Assembly (NCBI GenBank): GCA_016717205.1 | Contig: JADKGC010000003.1 | Location: 1 to 64,000, forward strand | Direction of reading: 5' to 3' | Origin: Candidatus Flexifilum breve | GTDB taxonomy: Bacteria; Chloroflexota; Anaerolineae; Aggregatilineales; Phototrophicaceae | DNA: 64,000 bases | Shown: one piece after another, positions 1 through 8,828 of the stretch | Layout of the letters: every line of letters starts with the position of its first letter | Position numbering within the stretch: the first letter of the stretch is position 1 | The notes under the pieces: generated by a model | What the model was told of the DNA's origin: nothing | Seen by the model: only the letters and a program-made list of their open reading frames with translations | Database searches by the model: none | Translations under genes and position numbers: made by a program

Positions 1-540
1 TTGCATGATGCGCATGAGGAGCGCATTGCCCGAATAGTCCGCGATTCTCACGTGGAATTCGATATCCAGCTGCGGGAAGTCTTCTGGATTGGTTTTGTGG
101 CATTGCCATGAGCGGCCAATCAGATCGTCAAGCATGGCGATCCCCTCATCGGTGATCCGCTTGGCGGCGAACGCTGTTGCCCCCGGTTCGATTACCTCGC
201 GCGCTTCAATCAACTCCAAGAACGAGCTGTCATTAAGCGAAAAAACCAGGTCGAAGTTCTCGACCAATAACTGCGGCTCCAGCGATGTGATGTAGGTGCC
301 AGAACCGTGCCGTAGTTCGACCACATTCATCATCGACAATGAACGGAGCGCCTCGCGTAAAGTCGCGCGACTCACGCCCATCAGCGTCGCAAGCTCGCGT
401 TCCGGCGGCAGGCGATCACCAGGGCGTAACTGCTGTTCCCGGATCAGTGACAGCACACGGTCTGTGATCTGGTGCGAGATGGCTTCACGATGCACAGTCC
501 CACGAAATTGCTCATTCATTGTCGCTTGTCGAGCTGCCAT
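1..540 (-). CDS. GntR/FadR-family transcriptional regulator (3' end outside window)
   Basis: Read on the minus strand from ATG at 540, this frame is open to the window edge (180 codons, C-terminus missing). Residues about 17-80 form a GntR winged helix: the segment LRPGDRLPPERELATLMGVS followed by RATLREALRSL is diagnostic. The remainder begins an FCD ligand domain (EAREVIEPGATAFAAKR). An alternative ATG lies at 519. It follows the solute-binding protein gene on the same strand, after a 149-bp gap holding a perfect inverted repeat, so it may be autoregulated. FCD-type regulators usually sense sugar acids or keto acids; a role in controlling the flanking sugar operons is inferred from position and from the FadR-type operator near 4260. 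Confidence 0.9.
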   Translation of the reverse strand, partial: MAARQATMNEQFRGTVHREAISHQITDRVLSLIREQQLRPGDRLPPERELATLMGVSRATLREALRSLSMMNVVELRHGSGTYITSLEPQLLVENFDLVFSLNDSSFLELIEAREVIEPGATAFAAKRITDEGIAMLDDLIGRSWQCHKTNPEDFPQLDIEFHVRIADYSGNALLMRIMQ

Positions 541-568
541 GAGTTTAGTGTCCAAGTGATCTAACCAA

Positions 569-586
569 TTATGACTTCCATCATAA
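569..586. promoter_or_regulatory. Inverted repeat upstream of the GntR regulator
   Basis: TTATGA and TCATAA form perfect 6-bp arms around a 6-bp centre, 29 bp before the regulator's start codon. A second, wider pair (CCAATT at 565, AATTGG at 601) surrounds it. It could be an autoregulatory operator, but it does not resemble the TGGTCAGACCA operator at 4256, so the regulator that binds it is unknown. Confidence 0.45.
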
Positions 587-622
587 GCGATTCGTCGCAC
601 AATTGGCAACATCGGTCGGCAA

Positions 623-649
623 GGCGCAGAAGAAGTGTTCTCCTGCGCC
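623..649. other. GC-rich stem-loop after the solute-binding protein gene
   Basis: GGCGCAG (623-629) pairs with CTGCGCC (643-649), with additional pairing inside. It lies between the solute-binding protein stop and the GntR gene. On the minus strand no U-run follows, so it is more likely an mRNA-stabilising or processing hairpin than an intrinsic terminator. Confidence 0.4.
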
Positions 650-689
650 CAGTTTTTCTTTCAATCCGTATCAGACTCGGAGAGGTTCG

Positions 690-2204
690 TTAGGCCGACT
701 TCCAGGCGTCGATCTGGCGCTGCATCTCGTCGCGCACGCGCTCGATGCCCGCGTCCAGCAAGGCCTGATTGAGCCGCGACAGGCCTTCGTCGACATCGAC
801 GACGCCGCTGCCTAGCGGATTGCCGAATTCCTGATTGACTGCCGATACCGACGCGATTTCTGTCTCTACGGCGGAACGGTCAAACGTGAAACCGAGAACA
901 GGTGACGGACGCGCATTGCGGTTGAGTTCTGCCGTATCAGGCCACGCGCCGACCTGCGTCGGATCGGTATAGTACGAGTTAAAGACGTTGCCGTACATCC
1001 AGTCAGTATTGGGGTTATAGCCCGTGTCACCGAAGCTCGCCGCACCATTGGCGGGACGGATCAACAGGCTATCTTGATCGGCCCATTCCCAATGGATACC
1101 TTCCAGACCCTTACCCAACGTATTGAAGAACACCGGATCAGTGTTGATCAGTTCGAGGTAGCGCACAGCGAGTTCAGGATTGGCGGAAGTCGAACTCACG
1201 CCCGTCAACGTCGAGGTGACACTGCCGGTCGTCAGCAGCGGTTCGGCAATCGCTTTGCTTGTGACTGCCCAACCCCACCGGGCTTCGACTTCCGCATTGC
1301 CGCCGGGCTTCACAATATCAGAGACACGCACGGCATATTGGCCGGCTGTCCACGCAGCATCCATCTCGCTCCACTGCGCGACATCGGACGGGGCATAGCC
1401 TGCGAGATACCAGCGGCGGATCAGTTCGGATGCCTGACGGAATTCATCAGTCTGCGAGTAGATTTGCACCTGTGCGTTCTCGTCGGTGCTGCGAACGACC
1501 AGCATAAAGTCTTGCGGATCGTAGCCATAGTTTTCGGGAACATTGAGCGGCGACAAATTGTAGGTGACATGCGTCAGCGTATCATCCTGATCCGCGTATT
1601 CTTTGATGGCCGCCATAATCGGTTCGAGTTCTTCATAGCTCGTCAGATTATTGAAGGCGTCGCCCAAACCAATCGCTTCCAGCACGTCAGTACGGATGTA
1701 CGGGCCAAAGGGCTTGACGAAAATCTGCTGGTTGATGCCACCATAGATGCCGCCACCCACGCGCGCCGCTTCCCAGGTTGCGGGAGTCAGGCTGTTCCAG
1801 TAGCCGGGAGCGAGTTCAGGCAGCAGGTCTTCCAAGCGAATCAGATATTCCTGCGTGATGTTGTTGTAATAGTTGTTGATCCACGGCGCAGTAAAGGTCA
1901 GGTCGTAATTTTCTGCGGAAGCGTTAATCAAACCGATCTGATCATTGAAGGCGCCCCAATCGACGGCACGCAGCTCAATGGTCGCACCGATACGTTCGGC
2001 CATATACGCGCTCAAAGCGTCCTGCACCCGTTGCACATCCGGCTGCGGGGAACCGGGATAGAGGTAGACCAAACGCGGCAAATCCTGGAACCGGGATGAT
2101 GATGCTTTGGCCATGCGCGTCAAACCCGATAAGCTCACTCCACCTGCAGCGGCGGCTATGCTCAGCCCCTTAAGAAAATCTCGTCTCGAAAATCCTTTTG
2201 ACAT
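690..2204 (-). CDS. Tat-exported ABC transporter solute-binding protein (LplA-like)
   Basis: This 504-aa protein starts with a twin-arginine signal (SRRDFLKG, then a small-residue hydrophobic stretch SIAAAAGGVSLSG), so it is probably exported folded by the Tat pathway. The mature part, with LVYLYPGSPQPDVQRVQDAL and repeated aromatic and Gly-rich segments, resembles the large extracellular solute-binding proteins (about 500 aa) that serve LplB/YtcP-type permeases for oligosaccharides. A strong ribosome site (AAGGAG) precedes the ATG. The two permease genes lie directly upstream on the same strand, so the three form one importer. No ATPase gene is nearby; CUT1 systems often share an MsmK-type ATPase encoded elsewhere. 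The substrate is inferred to be an oligosaccharide or sugar-acid conjugate. Confidence 0.88.
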   Translation of the reverse strand: MSKGFSRRDFLKGLSIAAAAGGVSLSGLTRMAKASSSRFQDLPRLVYLYPGSPQPDVQRVQDALSAYMAERIGATIELRAVDWGAFNDQIGLINASAENYDLTFTAPWINNYYNNITQEYLIRLEDLLPELAPGYWNSLTPATWEAARVGGGIYGGINQQIFVKPFGPYIRTDVLEAIGLGDAFNNLTSYEELEPIMAAIKEYADQDDTLTHVTYNLSPLNVPENYGYDPQDFMLVVRSTDENAQVQIYSQTDEFRQASELIRRWYLAGYAPSDVAQWSEMDAAWTAGQYAVRVSDIVKPGGNAEVEARWGWAVTSKAIAEPLLTTGSVTSTLTGVSSTSANPELAVRYLELINTDPVFFNTLGKGLEGIHWEWADQDSLLIRPANGAASFGDTGYNPNTDWMYGNVFNSYYTDPTQVGAWPDTAELNRNARPSPVLGFTFDRSAVETEIASVSAVNQEFGNPLGSGVVDVDEGLSRLNQALLDAGIERVRDEMQRQIDAWKSA

Positions 2205-2275
2205 GAGGGAACTCCTTGAGAATTGATTGATGTCTTCGATTCGTGCATCATCAAGCGGTGTAGCCGCTGTCGTGC

Positions 2276-3193
2276 CTATTTGAAGGCTCCCAGTGTTACC
2301 CCGCGCACGAGGTAACGCTGGAAGAACAGAAAGAACAGGGCGGCAGGTCCTGTTGCCAAAACAGCCATCGCCATACGCGCCGTTTGCGTAGGAACTTCGC
2401 CCATGTTGACCCCAACCGCACTTTGTAACTGCATTGCCTGAGCATTGCTCTGAATGATGTAGAGCAAATACTGAAGCGGATAAAGCTGAGGATCGCGAAT
2501 GAAATACAGCGCCGTTGTCCAGTCATTCCAGTAATTGAGCGCGGTAAACAACGCGATCGTCGCCAAGGCAGGTTTTGCTAGTGGCAGGGCAATCGATACG
2601 AAGATGCGGAACTCCCCTGCTCCATCGACGCGCGCCGCATCGATCAGTTCGGAGGGCAAAGCGGCAAAGTATGTCCGCAAGATCAGCACGTAGTACACAA
2701 CGACGAAGTATGGAAGCATCAGCGCGAGAATCGTGTCTTGCACACGCAGATACTGCGTCATGAGAATGTAGTAGGGCACCAACCCACCGTTGAACAGCAT
2801 GGTGAAAAACACGAATAGCGACAATGGCTTGCGTAAGACGAACGTCGGACGTGAGAGCGCATAGCCAAGCATCGACATGAGCAAGACGGCAATGATCGTG
2901 CCCACGAGCGTCGTAAAAATCGTGACTCCATATGCTCGCAAAATTGCCTGAGGGTTTCGAAAAATCAGCTCGTAGGCCGCTGTGCTGAAGTGCGACGGGA
3001 TCAGGCTGTAACCTTCACGGGTAAGTGCCATTTCGTCCGTAAATGAAGAGGACAGGATCAGCAGCAGTGGCAGCAGGCAGCACAACCCTAAAATCAGGAC
3101 GACCATATGAATGCTGAAGCGCCCCAACCAATTCATCAACCGGTCGGTGTCCATCTGTTTCTGTTGACGAAGTTTTTGAGCCTGAGTCGCCAT
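2276..3193 (-). CDS. Sugar ABC transporter permease (MalG/YtcP type)
   Basis: The protein (305 aa) is an inner-membrane permease with about six hydrophobic helices and the cytoplasmic EAA loop (LPSELIDAARVDGAGEF) that docks with the ATPase. The C-terminus ends in YLVRGVTLGAFK, typical of the YtcP/LplC branch, where G-A-x-K closes the chain. A GAGGAC ribosome site lies ahead of the ATG. It sits between the partner permease (17 bp upstream) and the solute-binding protein gene, so the three are surely cotranscribed. Confidence 0.9.
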   Translation of the reverse strand: MATQAQKLRQQKQMDTDRLMNWLGRFSIHMVVLILGLCCLLPLLLILSSSFTDEMALTREGYSLIPSHFSTAAYELIFRNPQAILRAYGVTIFTTLVGTIIAVLLMSMLGYALSRPTFVLRKPLSLFVFFTMLFNGGLVPYYILMTQYLRVQDTILALMLPYFVVVYYVLILRTYFAALPSELIDAARVDGAGEFRIFVSIALPLAKPALATIALFTALNYWNDWTTALYFIRDPQLYPLQYLLYIIQSNAQAMQLQSAVGVNMGEVPTQTARMAMAVLATGPAALFFLFFQRYLVRGVTLGAFK

Positions 3194-3210
3194 GCGTCAG
3201 TCCTCGCTTT

Positions 3211-4200
3211 CTAAAACAGGGAGAGCGGTTCGTCCGCTCGCTCAATGCGCCGCACGATCCAGTTGAAGACGATCACCAGCACAAAGCCGACAATGGATTG
3301 ATAGAATTGAGCCGCCGCCGCCATGCTGACGTTTTGCGTCACGATCAGCGAACGATAGATGTAGGTGTCCAGCACATCCGTCGTCGGGTACAGCAGGGGT
3401 TGGTTGCGCGTAACCTGAAAGAACAACCCGAAATCGGCGTTCAGGATATAGGCCATCGACAACAGGAGATTGATGACCACCAGTGGTAGGATCATCGGGA
3501 AATTTACATGGATGAACTGCTGCCATTTGTTCGCGCCGTCAATACGCGCAGACTCAAACAACTGCGTATCAATCGCCAGCATTCCCGACAGGTAAATCAG
3601 ACTGCTGATGCCCATCCCGCTCCACAGACTGATTAGCAGCAGGATACCAGGCCAGTATTGCGGCGAGTTGTACCAGGAAACCGGTGCCAACCCGAGGTTA
3701 CGCAGTAGGATGTTGATGAGCCCGTTGTCGGTCGCTAGCAGCGCATACACGAAGTAACCAACGACTACCCACGAAATAAAGCGCGGCAGCAGCAGGAGCG
3801 TCTGATAGTACTTGGTCAGCTTGCTGCTGTAGATTTCGTAGAGCAGCCACGCCAGCAATAGCGCCGCCACCGTACTGCCACTGATGAACAGCAGATTGAG
3901 AAACACGGTGTTGATCGTGGCGCGGACAGCCGTCTCCGTTGCAAATAGAAACCGGAAGTTATCCAGCCCGACGAACTCGCTCCCAAAGACACCCCGCCGT
4001 ACTTTGTAATCGGTGAAGGCTACCCACACACCAAACAGGGTCAGATACTTGAAAACGAGAATCCAGATGAGCGCGGGCAGCGACATAAGGAACCAGGTCA
4101 GGTTGCGCCGGAAATGATCGCGTTTCAGGAACGCAAAGCGTTGAGGCTGAACAGAAGTCGGTGCCATTGATCCCAAAGGTTGGTTAAAAGAAACGTCCAT
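3211..4200 (-). CDS. Sugar ABC transporter permease (MalF/LplB type)
   Basis: This 329-aa permease has an N-terminal cytoplasmic stretch, a first helix (FLMSLPALIWILVFKYL), the FTDYK segment common in LplB proteins, and an EAA loop (LFESARIDGANKWQQFI). It is the first gene of the minus-strand importer operon and is divergent from the large enzyme gene at 4306, sharing a 105-bp regulatory gap. A later ATG (4167) preceded by GGGATCA is a possible alternative start. It forms the heterodimeric channel with the next gene. Confidence 0.9.
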   Translation of the reverse strand: MDVSFNQPLGSMAPTSVQPQRFAFLKRDHFRRNLTWFLMSLPALIWILVFKYLTLFGVWVAFTDYKVRRGVFGSEFVGLDNFRFLFATETAVRATINTVFLNLLFISGSTVAALLLAWLLYEIYSSKLTKYYQTLLLLPRFISWVVVGYFVYALLATDNGLINILLRNLGLAPVSWYNSPQYWPGILLLISLWSGMGISSLIYLSGMLAIDTQLFESARIDGANKWQQFIHVNFPMILPLVVINLLLSMAYILNADFGLFFQVTRNQPLLYPTTDVLDTYIYRSLIVTQNVSMAAAAQFYQSIVGFVLVIVFNWIVRRIERADEPLSLF

Positions 4201-4246
4201 AAAGCACTTTGCAAAATACTTAGTCGTTGAGTTTTGAATTGACCTA

Positions 4247-4275
4247 TTGACCTAGTGGTCAGACCACTTTATAAT
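4247..4275 (+). promoter_or_regulatory. Sigma-70-type promoter of the sugar catabolic operon
   Basis: TTGACC (4247-4252) and TATAAT (4270-4275) are separated by exactly 17 bp, close to the sigma-70 consensus, and point towards the gene at 4306. A second TTGACC copy lies 8 bp upstream (4239). Expected transcription start is about 4282. Confidence 0.75.
4254..4268. promoter_or_regulatory. FadR-type GntR operator inside the promoter
   Basis: AGTGGTCAGACCACT is a perfect 7-1-7 palindrome containing TGGTCAGACCA, the classic core (TGGTNNNACCA) bound by FadR-subfamily GntR proteins. It fills the spacer between -35 and -10, so a bound regulator would block RNA polymerase. The GntR protein encoded at 1-540 is the obvious candidate ligand-responsive repressor. 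Confidence 0.75.
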
Positions 4276-4305
4276 TCATTGTAGATAGATTTGTTTGGCT
4301 TGTCA

Positions 4306-6270
4306 ATGCACTGTGAAAAAATGGATGAAGTGAAGAAACCCTTAAACAATATCTACGCGACCCTACCCTGTGCCGCACCGCCCGCTTGGGCTGTGTGGCA
4401 GCGTCGTTTGATCGAAGTGATGAGCGAAGCGGTGTATCCGTTCGCACAGAAGTACACGCGCGCCGATGGTTCATTGATCTGGCGTGACGGTCAAGACGAT
4501 TCGTTCCAAACCCGTGACGGCGCGGACGACTTTTACGAGAGTTTTTACAATTGGGCGCTGTTGTACCTGTTGGGCGGCGGCGATCATCTGCTACCGATGT
4601 CGCACCACCACTGGGATGGCGTAACGCAGCAGTTAACCCGGCTGGGCCTTGTCCGCAAGGAATACGAACGCGGCTACGACCAGTTTCATCAGGGCGAAAG
4701 CTACATTTATTTCTACTTCTTATGTCTTGCAGACCCTACCCACCCCAAACTGATCGAACGGGCGCGGCGCTTCGCCGGGTTCTACCTCAATGAAGACCCG
4801 GACGCGATCAACTATGATCCGGAGCACAAGATCATCCGCGCACCGCACAACGGCAGTGAGGGCGCGCGCTGGGGCTACTTCGATGATGAGCCCGTTTACG
4901 AGAACTTCCCCTATATGGAGCCGTACGGGTTGCCCTACGAAGATGTTGCGGCCATCACCACCTATGCTGATCTCGCGGATCCGGAGCTGGCGCGGCGCAT
5001 GGGCGCGGTCATGCAGGAGCGCATGGGCAAAGGTGACGCCGCCACGAATTTGATCGTCACCAGTTTGATCGCAAACGCCTACCTGATGACAGGCGACGAC
5101 AAATACCGCGGCTGGATCGCGGACTATGTTGGTGCGTGGATGGAACGTGCCCGTCAGAACGGCGGCTTGATGCCGGATAATGTTGGTTTGTCCGGTCGGG
5201 TGGGCGAATACATCGACGGGAAGTGGTATGGCGGATTATATGGTTGGAGCTGGCCGCATGGCTATTACAACGTGTGCATGGCGGCGATCATCGGGGCGGC
5301 GAACGCCTTTCTGCTCACCGGCGACCAACGCTATCTTGAGCTCCCGCGCTGGCAGATCGACGCGATCCACGCGCTCGGCATGACCCGCACGCTCGGCCAA
5401 ATGGCGGCGCAGTTCGGCAGCTTTTGGACGATCATGGCGCGAGAACAATCCCCGGAAACCGAAATCTTTGTCGTCCCCTACCGCTACCGCGATTCCGGAT
5501 GGTTCGACTATCAATCTCCGTCACCGATTTATCCGGTCGCGTTGTGGGTGCTGTCGCACGCTGCGGCGGATTGGGAGCGGATAGAGCTCATTCGGCACAA
5601 CAGCCGGGAGGACTGGCGCGAGGTCAAGCCGTTCCGCTCGAAAGAGGACGCGGGCCATGAACAGCCTTGGCTGTGCTATCTCCAAGGCGACAACCCATCT
5701 TACCCGGAAGCCATTCTAAGCGAAGCCTACGCGAAAGTTGGACGGCGCATGGCGTTAATCCGCGGTGATCAGAGCGATCTCGCACAGGTGAGCATCCATC
5801 ACTGGCAGGAACTCAACCCGGTCACAACAGAAGCCCTCGTGCAGTTGACGCTCGGCGCGCCGCAGATTATCTACAACGGCGGTTTGCTCCATGCACAAGT
5901 CCGCTATTTTGATGTTGATCGCCGCCGTCCCGGTTTACCGCTCGACGTAGCAACGCTGGTCGAAAAGATCGCTCCGGATCACATCATCGTGCATCTGGTT
6001 AACCTCAGCGTGTTCGGAGTGCGAACGCTGCTCATTCAAGCGGGCGCCTTCGGAGAGCACCAGTTTATCAGTGCGACTTACGAACAGCGGATCAGCGACT
6101 ATCCCGGTGGCTATGCCGCGCCGCCGCTCCAAACCGAAACGCACACCATCCCGATTGATGATTCACTGCTGCGCGTAGAGCTGCCACCAACCAGCGAAAT
6201 CACGCTCACGCTCAAGGTAGCGCGCCATGTCAACCCACCTTCGTACCGTCTCCCGTGGGATCGGCTGTAG
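4306..6270 (+). CDS. Large cytoplasmic protein of unknown function, possibly an alpha-toroid carbohydrate enzyme
   Basis: About 654 aa from ATG 4306; a TTG at 4291 and an ATG at 4321 are alternative starts, and the predicted transcription start near 4282 leaves only a short leader. I do not recognise the family with confidence. Helical segments with many aromatic residues (DDFYESFYNWALLYLLGGGD, HHWDGVTQQLTRLGL, GYDQFHQGESYIYFYFLCL) resemble an (alpha/alpha)6 toroid as in glycoside hydrolases and lyases, and the last 120 residues look beta-rich. There is no signal peptide. As the first gene of the operon, under the GntR-controlled promoter, it probably acts on the imported carbohydrate; its reaction is unknown. 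Confidence 0.7.
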   Translation: MHCEKMDEVKKPLNNIYATLPCAAPPAWAVWQRRLIEVMSEAVYPFAQKYTRADGSLIWRDGQDDSFQTRDGADDFYESFYNWALLYLLGGGDHLLPMSHHHWDGVTQQLTRLGLVRKEYERGYDQFHQGESYIYFYFLCLADPTHPKLIERARRFAGFYLNEDPDAINYDPEHKIIRAPHNGSEGARWGYFDDEPVYENFPYMEPYGLPYEDVAAITTYADLADPELARRMGAVMQERMGKGDAATNLIVTSLIANAYLMTGDDKYRGWIADYVGAWMERARQNGGLMPDNVGLSGRVGEYIDGKWYGGLYGWSWPHGYYNVCMAAIIGAANAFLLTGDQRYLELPRWQIDAIHALGMTRTLGQMAAQFGSFWTIMAREQSPETEIFVVPYRYRDSGWFDYQSPSPIYPVALWVLSHAAADWERIELIRHNSREDWREVKPFRSKEDAGHEQPWLCYLQGDNPSYPEAILSEAYAKVGRRMALIRGDQSDLAQVSIHHWQELNPVTTEALVQLTLGAPQIIYNGGLLHAQVRYFDVDRRRPGLPLDVATLVEKIAPDHIIVHLVNLSVFGVRTLLIQAGAFGEHQFISATYEQRISDYPGGYAAPPLQTETHTIPIDDSLLRVELPPTSEITLTLKVARHVNPPSYRLPWDRL

Positions 6271-6272
6271 CC

Positions 6273-7244
6273 ATGCCCGACCTGCACAGCCGCACCCGTG
6301 TTGGCAAATCAGCGCTTGAAGTGCCGCTGCTGGCCTGCGGGACAGCCCCACTGGCCACTGCGCCTGCCTGGAATCCCGGCGATCCGATCTCCGAAGCGCA
6401 AAGCCGCGCAGCGCTCACTTATGCCTATGAGCAGGGAATCCGCTGGTTTGACACTGCGCCGAATTACGTACATGGGCTAGCGGAAACCCGCTTAGGGCAG
6501 GTTGTTACCGCCCTGCCCCGCAATCAGATTGTCATCGCCACCAAAATCGGCTTTGACATCAGCGGCGCGGAGAGTATGCGCGATTACACCCGCGACGGCG
6601 TGCGGCGCAGTCTGGACAGCAGTCTCAGACGACTCGGCGTCGATGCGGTTGATCTGCTGTATGTCCATGACCCTGACGACTACACGCAGCAAGTCTTGGA
6701 CGTAACCTTCCCCGCGTTGGCCGAGTTGCGCGCGCAAGGTGTCATCAAGGCGATTGGCGCGGGCATGAATCAATGGCGGGTACCCATGGAATTCGCCCGC
6801 CACGCCGATTTCGACTGCTTCATGATCGCAGGACGCTGGACGCTGCTCGAACAAGAGGCTTTGCCCCTGCTCGACCTGTGCCAGCAGCGCGGAATCGCCG
6901 TCTTCGCCGCCAGCATCTATAACAGCGGCATTCTGGCGACCGGCGCCGATCATCCGAACGCGCGCTACAACCACGCCCCGCCGAACCCGGCTGTACTCGC
7001 CCGCGTCCGTGCCCTTGAAGCAGTGTGTCGCCATTTTGAGGTTCCGCTGCATACTGTCGCTACCCAGTATCCGCTGGCACACCCGGCAGTGAAGGCCCTT
7101 GTCGTCGGTTTTCAATCAGTGCGGGAAATTCAGGCTTGCCTCCAGGCGCTCGACCAGCCCATTCCGGCGGCGCTGTGGGAACAATTACGCGACGACAGGC
7201 TAATCGTATCCGAAGCACCCTTACCAAAGGTTGTCACTTCATGA
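6273..7244 (+). CDS. Aldo/keto reductase, D-threo-aldose (L-fucose) 1-dehydrogenase-like
   Basis: The protein (323 aa from ATG 6273, two bases after the previous stop) is a TIM-barrel NAD(P)-dependent oxidoreductase. The AKR tetrad is visible: Asp and Tyr in FDTAPNYVHGLAETRLG, Lys in VIATKIGFD, His in LLYVHDPDD. The TAPxY-G-E-R-G arrangement matches the D-threo-aldose/L-fucose dehydrogenase subgroup. That enzyme oxidises the free aldose to its lactone, and a fuconolactonase-like gene lies two genes downstream, which supports this assignment over a generic reductase. The stop overlaps the next start (ATGA). Confidence 0.82.
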   Translation: MPDLHSRTRVGKSALEVPLLACGTAPLATAPAWNPGDPISEAQSRAALTYAYEQGIRWFDTAPNYVHGLAETRLGQVVTALPRNQIVIATKIGFDISGAESMRDYTRDGVRRSLDSSLRRLGVDAVDLLYVHDPDDYTQQVLDVTFPALAELRAQGVIKAIGAGMNQWRVPMEFARHADFDCFMIAGRWTLLEQEALPLLDLCQQRGIAVFAASIYNSGILATGADHPNARYNHAPPNPAVLARVRALEAVCRHFEVPLHTVATQYPLAHPAVKALVVGFQSVREIQACLQALDQPIPAALWEQLRDDRLIVSEAPLPKVVTS

Positions 7245-8026
7245 CCGCAAATATCCTCCCCCGCCCGGACAATATCACGCTGCCCATCAACGGCGGCGTC
7301 TTCTCACGCCCGGATCCGCTGTTGATCGAGCAATTGCGCGGGGTCAGCAGCGCGACCGCCAGCGCCATGCTGCATCGCATGGGCATCCGGCAAACCTTCA
7401 TCGAAGGCCCCAAGTCTGCCGCGCCGGGGACAAAGATCGTCGGCAGCATCATCACGCTGCAATTCATGCCGCAGCGCGAAGATGTGGCCTCCGGCATCGC
7501 GCAGGAATATAGTGAGAAGTACAGCGCGCTGTGGGCGGTCCTGGGTCACATTCACGTAGGCGATGTGCTGGCGATTCAAGCCTTTGGCGACCCCTATACC
7601 GGCTGCTTGGGCGAAATGTTGATCACGTATTTCAAGGCGCAAGGCGGCGCAGGCATCGTAGTTGATGGCTTCATCCGCGATGCGCCGCGTGTGCAAAAAA
7701 TCGGCGTCCCGTTGTGGGTGCGCGGTTTCACGCCGAATTACGCCTCACAGGCGACGTTATTCCCGTGGGCGTTCAACGTCCCTATTGCGTGCAGCCGGGT
7801 GCTGGTCTTGCCGGGCGACATCATGATCGCCGATGACGACGGCGCGGTGGTCATCCCCTGCAAAGTGGCGCCAGAAATCGCACGGCTGACGCTCGAACAC
7901 GAGGACTGGGAAGCCTTCAGTCGCATGAAGATCACGAACGGAGGCGCGCTGCTCAAATACTATCCCTTGAGCGAGGAAGGGCGGCAGGAGTACGAAGCAT
8001 GGCGGCAGCAGCAGAAACCGGAGTGA
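7241..8026 (+). CDS. RraA-family protein, putative 2-oxo-acid aldolase
   Basis: The ATG at 7241 overlaps the previous stop as ATGA and is preceded by AAAGG, giving 261 aa. The RraA fold is indicated by VSSATASAMLHRMGI near the N-terminus and by the active-site strand GIVVDGFIRDAPRVQKIGVP, in which the Arg-Asp pair of the RraA/HMG aldolase family is present, followed by LWVRGFTP. Family members cleave 4-hydroxy-2-oxo acids such as 4-hydroxy-4-methyl-2-oxoglutarate with a divalent metal. In this operon it could split the 2-keto-3-deoxy sugar acid, an inference from neighbours. A RNase E regulator role is unlikely here. Confidence 0.8.
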   Translation: MTANILPRPDNITLPINGGVFSRPDPLLIEQLRGVSSATASAMLHRMGIRQTFIEGPKSAAPGTKIVGSIITLQFMPQREDVASGIAQEYSEKYSALWAVLGHIHVGDVLAIQAFGDPYTGCLGEMLITYFKAQGGAGIVVDGFIRDAPRVQKIGVPLWVRGFTPNYASQATLFPWAFNVPIACSRVLVLPGDIMIADDDGAVVIPCKVAPEIARLTLEHEDWEAFSRMKITNGGALLKYYPLSEEGRQEYEAWRQQQKPE

Positions 8027-8828
8027 TCGACGCGCATGTGCATATCTGGGATCGGTCACGGTTTCACTACCACTGGCTGGCTCCCGGTTCACCGCTGGAT
8101 CACGATGTCAGCCTCGAGGATATCCGCGCCGAAATGTTGGCTCTGAAAGTACAGGGCGGAATCCTGATGGAAGCGACGAACACAGCAGCTGAAATCGCAT
8201 GGTTGTTGGACACCGCCGACGCTGACTCACTGAATTGGGGTGTGATCGGCTGGCTAAATTTGGAGCATCCTCATTCAATCCTTCAGATAGACCAATTTTC
8301 ACAGCATCCGCGCTTCAAAGGGGTGCGCCTCAACTGCCTGACGCCGCGCCCTGACCCCGAAAGTCTCGATCCCACGCTAAGGGCACTGGCGGCGCGCGGG
8401 TTGGTCGTGGAGGTGCTGGCCGAGCCGGATCAATTGGGAACAGTTGCGGAACTGGCGCGGCGCTTTCCCAACCTGACCTTTGTGCTGAATCACTTCGGCG
8501 GTTGGGCGCTGAACCAAACCAGCATCAGCGCGTGGTGTGCTGCCTTACAACCGTTGGCGGTATTCCCCAATGTGACGCTCAAACTTAGCGGCTATGCAGC
8601 AACTGATCTGGCCACGCTGCGCGCCTACACTTATGCTGCCGCTGCCCTATTCGGTGGGCAGCGCTTGATCTTCGGCAGCAACACCCCTTTTTGCCCGCAC
8701 GGTTACAGCGCGGCGATTCACCTGCTGATGGCCGCCTGCGCCGATCAATCGAAGCGTGGCGCGGCGCAGTCTTGCGCGACAACGCCCGCGCCCTGTATCG
8801 CCTGTTCCCCAACGGAGTTTCAGTATGA
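7999..8828 (+). CDS. Amidohydrolase_2 family, L-fuconolactonase-like, with one frameshift
   Basis: The frame from ATG 7999 gives IDAHVHIWD (metal-binding HxH), a central FVLNHFGGW and LIFGSNTPF, all typical of the fuconolactonase/2-pyrone-dicarboxylate lactonase barrel. Near 8735-8750 the homologous reading moves to another frame, where AWRGAVLRDNARALYRLFPN supplies the expected C-terminus and stops at 8826-8828, overlapping the next ATG as ATGA. Restoring one base gives about 276 aa, the normal length. Without it the frame runs on to 8907 with unrelated sequence. The enzyme would hydrolyse the lactone made by the aldo/keto reductase. The shift may be a sequencing error. Confidence 0.8.

Noticed and set aside
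89..559. Two plus-strand frames
   Set aside because: Antisense shadows of the GntR gene, whose reading on the minus strand is clearly a conserved protein.
1074..2099. 341-codon plus-strand frame
   Set aside because: Antisense to the solute-binding protein gene; composition is that of a shadow frame.
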